From NCBI GenBank assembly GCA_026874595.1, contig CM049307.1:33152862-33216861 (forward strand): a stretch of DNA of 64,000 nt. The letters run 5' to 3'. Below the pieces are notes generated by a model, which saw only the letters and a program-made list of their open reading frames with translations, did no database searches and was not told the origin of the DNA. Position numbers and translations under genes: made by a program. The DNA comes from Sipunculus nudus. Lineage: Eukaryota; Annelida; Sipuncula; Golfingiida; Sipunculidae. Shown here one piece after another: positions 10,427-22,154 of the stretch; within the stretch, counting starts at the first letter, position 1; each line of letters starts with the position of its first letter.

Positions 10427-12167
10427 ATCCGCAACAATAACAGGTACAGCTCTGACAGTTTCAATGCAGAGTTGTTATCCAAATAACATATTAAGAAATT
10501 AACTAAATGGGTGGTTCGTATTGACGTTTTTCTCCGCCAAACACAGCATTTTGTGAAGGTCCATGATCTGCAGTGGATAACTAAATAGCACTTCAGCTTA
10601 AAATGAATTACCTCGACTTGCATGAGGACGTGTACCTGAATGGAGGGAAGCATTTGCAGAGAGGATCGATGTCAGATCCGATTCACAGGACGTCCAAGGA
10701 AAATATTATTTAAATGGCAAGAAAGTGCCTAAATTACGAAATGAGCTAGTCATACTACATAATATGGAAACGTTTGCAATCATAAAGGTCAAATAACGTG
10801 CATTCACCGTAGTTGAACCTGACAACGTTCCGTGAATCAGGTCAGGATACGTTGGGTCACCGCGTTGGGGCCGAAGTATTTTTATCGACCAACGATTAGT
10901 GCCACTAAATAGCGTCTACCAAGGCATAATTAGTCAAACCAAAGAGTCGATTTGTCGATTAATATCTACCTTAATAAGAGGTGTGACAAGTTGTCTTGTC
11001 TTTGGCTGATGTCTGATGAAACAGACCAATATTTCTCCGTTCGAATGTAGCCGTTCTGGTAACTCAGCGTAAAATGTTTCACAATATGGCGTTTGGTCGG
11101 AACTACTTTTATAGCAAGGATCCTTGCATGTAATCAAAACACAAATGCAATCCTGGAATCGACAATATATACCACCAGCTCAACGTTTCTTCACAGGTTT
11201 ATATATTAATACATTCATGAAAGGATTGCCTAGGAACGCGTATATTATATGGTCATCAGTAAATGGCATATGTTTATTCATTATCAGGGTTTGCCGGTTA
11301 AATTGCCGCAGTTTTCCACATCATAAGATAAGATAAAAAAAAAACATTCATTTCAGTTCCTTCCTTAAGGATTTTTTTTGCAGAATACATCTAAGCTTTT
11401 AACTGAAGGTAAAAAAACTGAAATCTGAATGTAGGGGATGTAGTGTGTCGTTCATGACCTTTGATATGAAGACCATTGATTTGGTTTCACAGATTTCCTG
11501 ATGTGTGTCAATAGAAGTATACTAGTTATTCTGGTATCATTTAGTTTGTTTCATTTATCTTTTCAGATATCTGAAAACCAGCACTCCATTGCATAAGTTA
11601 GGACACTGGAAATTACTGAATTATAAAACATGATAAAAATGATTTTGTCAATATTAAGCTTTCTTAGACAATATAGGTAATATAATCTTTTGTTTGCTTT
11701 CTTGGATTGATTCAACCCATGTTCTTCCCAATTCAGATTTCTGTCTATATATAGTACATCCCAGTATTTATAATTTTCTACAATATCTAGGTCTACATCT
11801 TCATGTTTGATAGCAACTATGGATAATTTAATCGCCTGAAATCTAAGACTACTTCTTTAGTCTACTTAACATTTAATTCAAGGTAGTGTTCCTCACACCA
11901 ATCAGTAACATATTATTCAATAGTTTTCCTGTAGAGTGATTCATCATTGTTGTGTATCATGCCAATAGTAACTGTGTCATCTTCATATTTGATAATTTTA
12001 CAATCTGAAAGGCTCGCAGACAAATTATTCTTATCCTACTAATAGTGAGCATATCGACTTTTCGAAAAAAAAAATAAAAACGGCTGGCTGCATAAAATTA
12101 TCGTGTCACTTCGAATGAATCATTAAGGAAAGTCCTTATCTCCCGGAGTGGGAAGGTAATACACTTT

Positions 12168-12169
<2 letters not shown>

Positions 12170-12221
<52 letters not shown>
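12170..12221. repeat. (TA)n microsatellite
   Basis: Uninterrupted AT dinucleotides bordering the left end of the family F element. Confidence 0.95.
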
Positions 12222-12225
<4 letters not shown>

Positions 12226-14350
12226 ACAGGACAAACTCCGATCCAGTAAAATCGTCGATCCTACTAGGACAAAGTCCGATCAGACTTTCTACTAGGAGAA
12301 ACTCCGATCAGACTTTCTACAACTAGGATCGGCGATTCTACTAGGACAAACTCCGATCATAGCCTCTACTAGGACAAACTCCGATCATAGCCTCTACTAG
12401 GACAAACTCAGATCAACCAGAGACCACAACATAATTAGACTTTCTACTAGTAGAATCGGCGATTCTACTAGGACAAACGCCGATGTAGTCTCCACTGGGA
12501 CAAACTCTGATCGTAGTCTCTACTATAGGACAAACTCTGATTGTCGTCTCTACAAGGAGAAACTTACCATAATTTACCTAATTTCTGAAACCTGAGATTA
12601 AAAATGAATAAAACACAGTAATATTTTAACCAAATGTTTTATTTATGTATTTGAAAAAAAAAATTTTAAAAATAAATACAAGCACATATCATAAACACAA
12701 TATCTTACGATTATATATACAGGTCACAGATATACATCTAAATGTTTCATTCAAACATATTCATACAATTTGATAAAAAAATTACAAATATAAGCACAAG
12801 CACATGTAAGCACAAACTGTTTATCTACTTGTATATATGTGTAATTCCTTAATATTGATCTAAAATATTTCATTCACATCCTGTCTTAAATTCACAGCAA
12901 AAAAATGCAATATATATATCCACCTGTACTTATGTTTATCAATTTAACCACTGATACAGAATGTAGGTATTTTCAAATAGAACTTTGATTCTCAGAAAAA
13001 CACATTCCTTGGTTAAGTACAATTCATACAAGTTCATATTCTAAAAAATACAAATAAAAGCACAAGCACATATAAGCACAAACTGTTTATCTACTTGTAT
13101 ATGTCACAGGGCAAACTCCGATCCAGTAGAATCGTCGATCCTACTAGGACAAAGTCCGATCGGACTTTCTACTATAGGAGAAACTCCGATCAGACTTTCT
13201 ACTAGTAGGATCGGCGATTCTACTAGGACAGACTTCGATCATAGCCTCTACTAGGACAAACTCCGATCAACCAGAGACCACAACATAATTAGACTTTCTA
13301 CTAGTAGAATCGGCGATTCATTCCCATCCTGTCCTAAAATCACAAAGAAAAATTGCAATATATACATCAAACTGATTGTATACTCTGCCTAGCTTAGTTC
13401 ATTGAACATACTTGTACAAACTCAAGTCCTTAGATATTAAAAAAAATGGTTGTGTACTCTGCCTAGCTTGGTTCACTGAACATACCTGTACAAACTTAAG
13501 TCCTTAGATCTCAAAACAATGACCATATTGACAATTGATAGGTTGATGCCTAGCTGTCTCATACACCTTGAATTCTAGATACTCTATTATTTATATTTAT
13601 AAATATCACTATCATTAGTTTTAATTTTCTAACTTTATACACAAACTTTATACCAGTACATACAGATGATGGATCTTTATTTCCCCTGTACACTATAAGG
13701 AGCAATCATATATAATACAGCATAATAACAAAATATCTAGAAGTATAGTACATAAAACAATGAATTAATATAATGGTTTTACAAAAAAACCTAACATGTC
13801 AACCATTACCATAAACCAGTGTATAACCCCACATTAAAAACCAAATAAACAACCGTTGTCGTGTATATTGTATAAACAATCATGATATACTCTAGTCTTT
13901 TAGAAAGTCATATTGTGTAAAATCATAAATAAAACATTTGGTTACCATATTACTGTGTTTAATTATTCATAATCTCAGGTTTCAGAAATTAGACCATAAT
14001 GGTAAGTTTGTCCTATAGTAGAGACTATAATCGTAGTTTGTCCCAGTAGAAGCTCTGATCCAACTAGTACATTTATATATGATTGGAGATTGTCCTAGTA
14101 GAGACCACGATCGGAGTTAGTCCTAGTAGAATTGCCGATTCTACTAGTAGAAAGTCTAATTATGCTGTGGTCTCTGGTTGATCAGGGTTTGTCGTATAGT
14201 AGAGGCTATGATCGGAGTTTGTCCTAGTATACATAGAATCGCTGATCCTACTAGTAGAAAGTCTGATCGGAGTTTCTCCTAGTAGAAAGTCCGATCGGAC
14301 TTTGTCCTAGTAGGATCGACGATTCTATACTGGATCGGAGTTTGTCCTGT

Positions 14351-14354
<4 letters not shown>
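12222..14354. mobile_element. Family F element with long terminal inverted repeats
   Basis: The left end TGTCACAGGACAAACTCCGATC and the right end ...GGAGTTTGTCCTGTGACA are inverted copies. The inverted similarity extends about 430 bp (12222-12655 against 13925-14354) and includes TTTCTGAAACCTGAGATTA and ACCAAATGTTTTATTTATG. The outer 350 bp of each arm is a 27-28-bp minisatellite (ACTAGGACAAACTCCGATCA type) of mutually complementary variants. The interior has direct duplications: a TIR fragment at about 13103-13320, and a ~75-bp tandem pair at about 13375-13515. Both ends abut (TA)n, as expected for a TA-targeting DNA transposon or MITE. No transposase ORF is present, so it is presumably non-autonomous. 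Confidence 0.8.

Positions 14355-14400
<46 letters not shown>
14355..14400. repeat. (TA)n microsatellite
   Basis: Uninterrupted TA dinucleotides bordering the right end of the family F element. Confidence 0.95.
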
Positions 14401-14404
<4 letters not shown>

Positions 14405-15520
14405 GTGTGACACATTTGGGATATATAACAATTATATATAAGTATAAGGTTTGAATAAGCTAATAAGTTTCCCAAATAGGTTACTTCTAAACCATACAGG
14501 GTTAAGCATATAATATTTCATAGTAAACTCAAAAATTGAACCAAAGTCTGTAATTCTAATCATTAATATATTTCATGTCCAAGATATAAATATTATTATC
14601 TTAACAGAAGGGAATGATTACATTGACCATCCCCCCCTTGCTAAAAAGTAAGGGACAATACCCCATCCTCCCTGTATTGACGCCCCCAAGGTGTGTGTGT
14701 GTGGGGGGGGGGGGGGGGGGTTAGGGGGTTACATATATAGGCCTAACCATAATTCGCCCAAGGGCTCCATTTTTTATATCAATGAAATAGTGCCAAAAAG
14801 GAAAACGATTTGGAACGGATGGCGTCTCAATGGTTACAATCATATACGAGCGTAAAATGTAGGGGGGGGGGGGGGGGAGATTTTCAATCAAGGGATCGAG
14901 ACATAATTGTATATATCCCCAACACTTTAACGATAAAAAGGATTCCATTTGTCACAAACATAAAACTTTAATTTGAATCCGTAAAAATATGTCACAATGT
15001 TGAAAGTTCAACAAATATGGACCCCTTAAATGCATGCAGTTGTCTGAAATGACCAAAAGAAATTTAATATTGCTTGCCTTTTTCTGCATGCATTACATGA
15101 ACTCTTCTTCTGTATCAACTGATATTTCTTATATGCATCAAGATATAAATGACATGAATCACCTCTGTCTGCAATATTGTAGAACCAGAATATGTATTAA
15201 GTCTAAACATGCAGCTTTTTTTAATTCAAATTTGAAATATTAGGTCTTATCATAAAATGATAAACTTTATAATAACAAAACGCGCTGTGTATGGGGGGGG
15301 GGGGGGTAAAAAAAAACTATTGAAAAGGTCGGGGGGGGGGGCTGACCTCCCCAACATTGAAAAATGAGAAGGAGAATCTTTAAGGGGGCATGCGTTCATG
15401 TAAGATCACAAAATTGGAATTTTACGTCAATTTATTTCTGGTATATGACCAGTGTGCTGCTAGCATATATAAAAGAAGTTACGATATTTTCTTTATTTAA
15501 GGTAGTTATACTGCACATGC
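14401..15520. other. AT-rich stretch with several poly-G tracts
   Basis: Contains G homopolymers near 14703-14720, 14862-14877, 15293-15306 and 15331-15340, and no recognised gene. The segments around the G tracts carry TTGACCCCCC-like and CCAACATTGAAAA-like text that may be old family D-type debris. Confidence 0.4.
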
Positions 15521-15765
15521 ACTGTAAATAAAAAAGGGCTTAGACATGTCTTATTTAAATACCCCTAAATGTAACACTTAGAAGACACGTCTAGTGTCTT
15601 TAGGGAAGACACGTCTGGTGTCTTCTGGGAAGACACCAGTGTCTTCTATAAAGGTTTTACCAGGGGGTTGTTTAAGACACCGGGGTATTGGCTTAGTGAC
15701 ATGTCTAGGGTATTTAACGGTGCCCTGAAGACATGTCTAGGGTTTTCAAAACTGCTTTGAGTACA
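15521..15765 (+). repeat. H-left: array of AGACATGTCT/AGACACGTCT palindromes
   Basis: Begins ACTGTAAATAAA, followed by AGACATGTCTTATTT and repeated GAAGACAC(G/C)...GTGTCTTC segments at about 15588, 15607, 15632, 15702 and 15733. An inverted, diverged counterpart lies at 17700-17895, whose minus strand also begins ACTGTAAATAAA and then AGACATGTCTAGGGTATTT. It behaves as the left arm of a 2.4-kb inverted-repeat structure. Confidence 0.6.
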
Positions 15766-16580
15766 TGTACGGGTTAGACCTGTGTAGTGTACACCCAATT
15801 TTGACTTCTGCATATGTGAGATGTTCCAAGAAAATTCACCAAGCACGGGAATGTTAGTATAACAAACTTTTGCAGTCATCATCGGGTGGAAGATTTATGG
15901 TCATCGTTATGTGGAGACACCTATGAATAAATACAATATAATACGTCACATTTACAAATTTATTTTGATTCCAAAGATTAATATACATTTACAAATAAAT
16001 GTTGCTATGATTACATTGGTAGCTAAAAGGTATTCTGAAATCCACTGTAGCATATAATACATGTAAAGCAAGGTATTCTAAATATTCAATCACTACTACT
16101 GCAATGTTGCCATTAGAACTGATTGATAAAAAATATATTCTGATATCCACTTTAGCTCAAGACATGAAAAACAAGATATACTTAAATGTAACCTTCAGGT
16201 TTGGTGGAAAGATATTGAAAATGCAAAATTCTGGTATGTGAGATGGCCAAGAGAAAAAAAGTATATTGGTTCAGCCAGTTTCATGTGCAAAAGAGAAAAC
16301 AGAGAATTAATGAAGAATTAAAATTTAATGAAAATTTCTGAAACGAATATCCTTAAATTTCAGAATTTTGCCAATAGCTCTTAATTTTTACATTTCTAGA
16401 ATTTTGTCATGCCTGAATGTTGAAATAAATGTGTATTTATAGCTGCATTTTCAATATCATTCCATCAAGTCTGAACTTGAATTTAATGCATTTTTTAATA
16501 ATGTTTTGAAAAATCAAGGATATTTGTTCAAAACAAAGGGCTGGATTGCCCCAAGATCTGAGAGTAGATTTTGGGATAAT

Positions 16581-16775
16581 CTAGATCACAGATATAGTAG
16601 AGCATGTAGTAGCCTGTGCTACTAGAACAATGTTACACATATTGAATATTTGAGTCCAATTGGTTGTAATGGTTGCCTCCAATATGTCGCCTTTGTCATC
16701 GAGGAAGACCGTTAGCCGTGGAGCTTCCCCAGCTTGCAGCTTAAGGTGTCGCCTCAGATCAACCTCAGTAATTGC
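16581..16775 (-). CDS. Unidentified gene, coding exon 2
   Basis: After the acceptor TTTCTTTCAGTCAG (second AG, 16777-16776) the minus strand is open for 64 codons to TAG at 16583-16581. Joined to the ATG that ends exon 1 it reads MAITEVDLRRHLKLQAGE, then PRLTVFLDDKGDILEATITT and NW. The first ~41 residues have balanced, protein-like composition: a charged helix, then a beta-type LTVFLDDKGDIL segment. After NW the composition becomes poorer. A GT at 16636 (TGT|GTAACA) could be the true donor, in which case the last ~18 codons are intron. The first of the two tandem AGs (16781-16780) would give a stop after five codons, so the second acceptor is the productive one. I do not recognise the family and assign no function. 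Confidence 0.6.
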   Translation of the reverse strand, partial: AITEVDLRRHLKLQAGEAPRLTVFLDDKGDILEATITTNWTQIFNMCNIVLVAQATTCSTISVI

Positions 16776-17144
16776 CTGACTGAAAGAAACATTTACATAT
16801 ACATTACCTACAGTACATATTATAATATTATCAAATGTAAAATGTAGTTTATGGCCTCACACATACACAAAATTAATCTAAATCAACATGTTAGCCCTTC
16901 GATTAGAACTTTAATCTATTTCGACTGAAATCATAAAGTAAACTATGCATTTACATAAAAGTGACTAAATTTTCAGCCCTCTTAAATATAGAACAACACT
17001 CGACTGGCCATCATGGCTGAACTTTGCAGCGTGGACAGATCACAGGACCGCATCATGCAGTGGCTAAATTTTAATAAACAAGGTTACAAACATGAAGATA
17101 CTCTCTCTGAACACTAGAAAAACCAGTAAATTATCGGTGCTTAC

Positions 17145-17440
17145 CATTTTGGCGTCGATCTTAATCAGTAGGAGGAAAATGTATTCAAAATAAGCAACAG
17201 CAGTGACTGTGTGTCCAGAAGCTACTGTCGGCTGTGGAATTTAGGTCAAATGTCACGCAGCCCTGTGTTCCACGCTGCTCTGTGACTGGCTGGACAACAT
17301 CGGGTGGTATGTCCTCAGCTGACCCGCGAGCAGTGGCAAAAACCCCAGCGTTTATCTCGGTGTCTTCTCAGCAGACTCAAGAAGACGTCGGTGTATTGAA
17401 TTCAGTTTTATATTTGCTGCCCGAGTTTTAATAAGTGATC
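17145..17440 (-). other. Unidentified gene, exon 1 (5' UTR plus ATG) and promoter region
   Basis: On the minus strand GCCAAAATG at 17152-17145 is followed at once by the donor GTAAGC (17144-17139). The start codon is thus the last three bases of the exon, and splicing to GCA restores a strong AAAATGG Kozak context. Upstream, 17200-17430 is GC- and CpG-richer than its surroundings, consistent with a promoter and 5' UTR; the transcription start is not determined, so the upper boundary is approximate. A plus-strand ORF here (17234-17431) is taken as a shadow. The sequence GTGTCTTCTCAGCAGACTC at about 17360 resembles the H palindrome units. Confidence 0.5.
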
Positions 17441-17699
17441 ACTGTCAAATGATGATGTAAGACCATTTATAATGCATGGGTAGCTAAACAAATAGTGCAA
17501 GCAAATAAAATGCTGGGGATATTTTTAAAAGTTTCAGATGAAAAAGAATTTTATTTCAGTAGACCTGTAGAGGCAGCTTTTATAGTTGGTTTTACCTTAG
17601 TATGTAGCTATTAATTTTTCTACCAACAAAACTTCTTATAAAATGGCCCAATCCACAAGAAACACCTACAGATGTGTACTTGGCTTGGGGGATTATTAT

Positions 17700-17895
17700 T
17701 ATAAACGTACTTAAGACATGTCAATTAAAGACGCGTCTAGTGTCTACTGATAGACGCCGGTGTCTTTATGATAGACACGCGTGTTTACTTGCATCATCCA
17801 TATACACCCATGTCTTCTTAGAAGACACTGGTGTATTATATAAATACCCCTGTGTTTCATGTAAATACCCTAGACATGTCTTATTTATTTACAGT
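17700..17895 (-). repeat. H-right: inverted array of AGACATGTCT-type palindromes
   Basis: Contains AGACATGTCA (17706), AGACGCGTCT (17728), AGACACGCGTGT (17766), GAAGACACTGGTGT (17821) and AGACATGTCTTATTTATTT, ending TTTACAGT at 17895. Read on the minus strand it starts ACTGTAAATAAATA and AGACATGTCTAGGGTATTT, like H-left. Confidence 0.6.
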
Positions 17896-19780
17896 GTGTG
17901 ACGCGTGTAAAAGCCTATATATAGAGCCTGTGCTTTGTTACTTTATGATGTGAAGGCACATGTGCACGATAATTATTAACCATGCAGAAGCAAAGAAGTT
18001 TCAAGGTATTATTAATAACTTGACATATTATGCATTACTTAGCTTTATATTAAGAATGCAGAACTGCATGAATCCTGCACGATTGTTTACATCCAACAAA
18101 CATCATATATACAAACAACTATATATACATGCAAGGGCATTCACGCCGACTCACCGAAATATTTTCTCATAACGCATGCGAATGTCGTGATAATAAAAAT
18201 TTGCCATGGTAAAAAAATTGGTGTTCAAAACACTATATAATCCTTGGAAACCTGCACTAAACAGCTTGTTTAACCTCTGTGACTATTTCGTTCTCCGATA
18301 AAAAAAATCTCAAGGCTTCGTATGATCACCATGAGAGAACGATAATAAGATTCGACTCGAATGGGCGTTGAAGCTGTTAATATATTACATATTTCCCCTA
18401 AGAATAATTCTAAAACTGTGCCCAAATAATTATTTAAGTTTAGGCAAAATTGAAGGGCTGAGCATTTTTTCTGCCCAACGTGCATATGTAACTCTGTAAA
18501 ATAGATAAGGAGTGGATGGTGTTGCAAATACATAATAGGATTTACCACGAGCAATAAGCGTGATACTGTGAATACACCCCGAGCAGAATTTGGAAGAGAT
18601 CAAAACATGATAAGGAGGTTCTAAGTATTATAGGGTTAAGATTTTGACGCAAATTGAATGGGATCTATGTAAAACAGTGCCTACATATAGCGATATTTAT
18701 GCTCATATTATACAAAAGACGAAACTCATAGGGTTACTTAAATAATAATTTGGCAGTTCTTCCTTATTTCTTTTAAAATCGCCAACATTTAATAAACCAC
18801 TCCATGTTTCCTGAACATATTTTATTATTTAACGTTCTGAGTGCATATAGGCCTACATGTGTACTTGCTCTTTGCATGGATCTCCGCGTGTCACCGACCA
18901 AACATATACATACATGTAACGTATTCACGAGTCTTAAATATTTTAATAACACTTTATTTAACTATTTCTCCACAAATCCAGTTATATTTATTTTATTACA
19001 CATTTTTTAACTGAAAATGCTCATTTCTCTACATTTCAATCGAAATCAATAACAAATGATCCGCCATTACTATTTATCTAAACCATATATACATAATTTT
19101 ATTTTCTAATCACTCTATTACTTTATCGGAGGTTACAAAATATACAAATCGTTAATACTATCCACAATACGCGAAACATGTTGAGGAAAGAAACACACAC
19201 ACAGTGCCAATATATACATTAATTCTCTCCCTGTATTTTCCATTCATAAACCATTTCAGTGGTATGATTTCCAAAGCTATATTTGCATAAACCAAATTAC
19301 AACAGCACTTTTTTATACATTTATTCTAATGGCAATTAATGTAAAAATGTTTTTAAAATAGGATTGGGATATTTTATCATATCTAGACATAAAATCTTGA
19401 TTAAAAGGAATAGATGTTTTAAAATATTCTAAAATATACTGAGTAGATTTGAATAATTTGATGTAAATCTTAATGTTTAATCAAGGGAGATTGAAATTAT
19501 TAATGGCTATTAAAGGTGCAACATGACATAAGCAGAAGCATTAAATTATGATTAACATTATTATTATCACACAATTCCTCGGCGTAATATAAATCGTTTC
19601 CAAAAATGATTTTTGTCTTTTCTGAGATATCTAGTTTCTTTTTAATTGGGATATGTAGTCATAACGTTAACGTACAACAAATTACAGATTATTGATTTTG
19701 TTCATATACGCAAGTAATTTTGCATGTTATTATTCGATGTCTTTGCTAGAACAACAAGTTTGTTGAACTACTTGGCTTCC
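17896..19780. other. Intergenic AT-rich region between divergent genes
   Basis: No gene or repeat family recognised. It separates the unidentified minus-strand gene from the PRKAR1A-like plus-strand exon. Confidence 0.45.
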
Positions 19781-19906
19781 ATTTCTGGCCGGCATGGGTT
19801 TACGTAGATATCATTCCGCCGCCCCACGGGGAGCCGCCCTCGCTGTTGTTGGCCACATTACATCTGCTCAACCGCTGTGTGAGTGCGCCTGTCCCTAGCA
19901 GTCAAG
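19781..19906 (+). promoter_or_regulatory. GC-rich promoter/5' UTR of PRKAR1-like gene
   Basis: A short GC- and CpG-rich block (GGCCGGCATGGG, CCGCCGCCCCACGGGGAGCC) in an AT-rich setting directly precedes the start codon. An in-frame TGA at 19880-19882 limits upstream extension. The transcription start is not determined. Confidence 0.5.
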
Positions 19907-20071
19907 ATGGCTACAAGCGGAGACGAAGAGCACAGTCTTAAAGAAGTTGAAGCCTATGTGCAGAAGCACGGGATTCAGCAAATACTGAAAGAATGCATTG
20001 TTCAACTATGCATAAACAGGCCAGACAACCCGTTTACTTTCTTGCGGGAGTATTTTGAGCGGCTTGAGAAG
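19907..20071 (+). CDS. PRKAR1A: cAMP-dependent protein kinase type I regulatory subunit, first coding exon
   Basis: Encodes 55 residues from ATG at 19907 (Kozak AAGATGG) to GAGAAG, followed by a GTAGGC donor at 20072. Residues 14-55 are the RI dimerisation/docking domain: [19 protein letters not shown], then RPDNPF and [11 protein letters not shown], closely matching metazoan RI-alpha (YVQKHNIQALLKDSIVQLC and [11 protein letters not shown]). The human gene also has an exon boundary after ...ERLEK. The domain makes the R2 homodimer and docks to AKAP helices. The pseudosubstrate and two cAMP-binding domains must lie in later exons, none of which I find in the window. At residue 14, Val replaces the conserved Cys (human ECELY) that pairs with the QLC cysteine in the RI disulfide; Cys35 is kept and Cys30 is extra. 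RI-alpha and RI-beta cannot be separated, and invertebrates usually have a single RI gene. Confidence 0.93.
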
Positions 20072-22154
20072 GTAGGCCACTTGTTGTTTACATGGGTGTG
20101 AAGTTCAGCACTGGAGAACTGCTTTAGGCCTGAGCATAGGGTCACATTGTCAGTGGTGTCAGAAACCACAGGCATCAAGCTGTAATGTCAGTCTAGTATG
20201 CTCACATATATTCAAGAATCGTTAACTAAAATAGAATTCTTAACTCCCGTATCATAACATCTGAATATACATGTTTTTTTTTAATTTATTTTCAATTCTT
20301 TTTCAGAACTCCCCCCTCCCAACTTTTTACCCCTCACATGAAACATGAGACACACCCCCTTAAATCCTTCCCAAGACCCAGCCTTGACAGATCACCAAGA
20401 AAAAACTGATTAATAATATAACTGAATGCATAATTGACATCACTAAGGGGAGAGTGGAGAAACTGTGCACCAAATGCTGGAACAATATAATGCAATCTGA
20501 CAGCTAACACTGGACTTCTTCCTTTTTCTCAGTGTCTGACTGAAAGTATTGGTACAGGTGCAGTTCTGTAGAATTTGTTGTCATTTACAAGATGTCTTTT
20601 GATTGGTTAAAAACTTTGTGGGAAGGACCAAGGTAATTAACATTTATAACTGATTTATCTAAACATCAGATGTTATGATGAAGTCAGTCAATGAAAAGTT
20701 TCTCTTTTTTTTTTATAAAACTTAGGCACAGATGAACTGTACTTTTCCACCTTCTTTTTATGTTAATTTTTACTGGAATATCCTTAGTATTTGTCATTTG
20801 ATTTTTAAGAGTTATTAAAGAAAAAACAATTTATATTGCTTGTTGTACACAATTGTCTCCAAAAGAGAGAATACTTAAAATCCTACTTCGAATATAAGAG
20901 TAGTATAGACTGTACCTTTGTGGTGTTAAGGCCTAAATGACCAACCTTTGGGGGAGGGAAAAAGTTTGGCACTTCCAAAAGTTTTAGGACTCCTTCTGGC
21001 TGAGACGCATAGGTTTTAAAATTGAAAGAAAATCTTATATTAACTTAATTACTTACATAGGGTTTAATTGAAGAGATGTTTGTCTGACGAGAAACCCTCC
21101 AGATACTCGAAACTAAAGTTGTATTGCTGTGAGTCCTGTCATGCAGTTCTCAGCAGTTCTGAAATGGCACCTGGGGAATTGCTGGTCACAGTGTGCCCAT
21201 ACTGAACAAAATTTTAGTTGCTGGTATTCACATTTTAAAAGTTGTTTTGCTATATTTTATATATATAAATTATGCAGTTATGATTTAAATGCTCTACCCG
21301 GGGGGAGGGGGGGGGGGGTAATAAATCATATACTGTCCAGTTGTTTGTCTAAGTCAAAACACTGTATGATCAGTGGATTTATTTTAGCCATCATTATTTA
21401 CTTTAAAAAGCTATGATAGTCAGTTTACATTTACTAGTGATTTAGCCAGAAGCCAAATTTGCTTTAAACTATATGGCCATGCAGACAACTTCATATTATG
21501 AGACATTTGGTGGACGGAATAGTTCATAAAATCAAACACTTTGTGTAAATGATAACTTGGTTTGGTTACATATATATGCATAGTTTCTCCTGACTTTATT
21601 TATATATTCTGGTTATGCTAAGATATGACTTATACACAGAGCACATTAATGAGAACTTGTTAACCTTAGTGGTCACTTTACTGATAAATTGATAACATCT
21701 GCTGTTCTGGTAAATCACCAAGTTACCATATATACTTACCTGCCCTGGACTTATTTAGAAAAGGTCTATTCCCATTATTGTGAAGGGAAAGTCCTATTCA
21801 TCATTTTCCCCAGAGGAGGGGGACTGTGCCTGAGGACCTGAAAGCTTGTGGATAAAAACTGGCCTAAATAAAGGTATCAAACTTCCATTCTCTATGTGTT
21901 AATTTCTTCATATTGTGGAATAAAGGAACCCTGGTAAATTTTCTCAGTTGTATCCACAATGTAGGCCAGTTCAAGTGTCACATCATCACAGTTGGCATTA
22001 GCATCATTATTTATTATACAAAATATTGATTAAATGTCACCTCCGTCTTTTTTTTTACCTTTAAATTGGAATTATATTTTTTTCTATCAAGATGAAACAG
22101 TAATTGATTTTCTGTCAATTCAACTGTCACTCAGAGAATGCTACTTCTAGTATT
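20072..22154. other. PRKAR1-like first intron, left part
   Basis: AT-rich sequence with a poly-G tract at about 21300-21318 and no exon or repeat family recognised. Intron status from here to the window end is inferred from the missing second exon. Confidence 0.4.

Larger units (their letters stand above)
9699..12060. promoter_or_regulatory. Unique CpG-richer region upstream of LENG8
   Basis: The stretch from about 9710 to 11300 contains more CpG dinucleotides than the surrounding repeats and flanks the proposed LENG8 exon 1. It is the best candidate for the LENG8 promoter and 5' UTR. No TATA box or initiator could be fixed. A perfect 13-bp inverted repeat lies at 10398-10426. ORFs at 10028-10291 (plus) and 10324-10653 (minus) resemble no family I know. 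From 11340 the sequence returns to AT-rich DNA with nothing recognised. Confidence 0.4.

Noticed and set aside
14251-14475. ORF with an (IY)n repeat
   Set aside because: It reads through the (TA)n microsatellite beside the family F element.
15646-15882. 78-aa minus-strand ORF containing AKVCYTNIPVLGEFSWNIS, considered as a further exon of the unidentified gene
   Set aside because: Part of the ORF runs through the H-left palindrome array, and I could not pair a convincing acceptor, phase and donor with exon 2. The segment at about 15775-15880 remains possible but unsupported.
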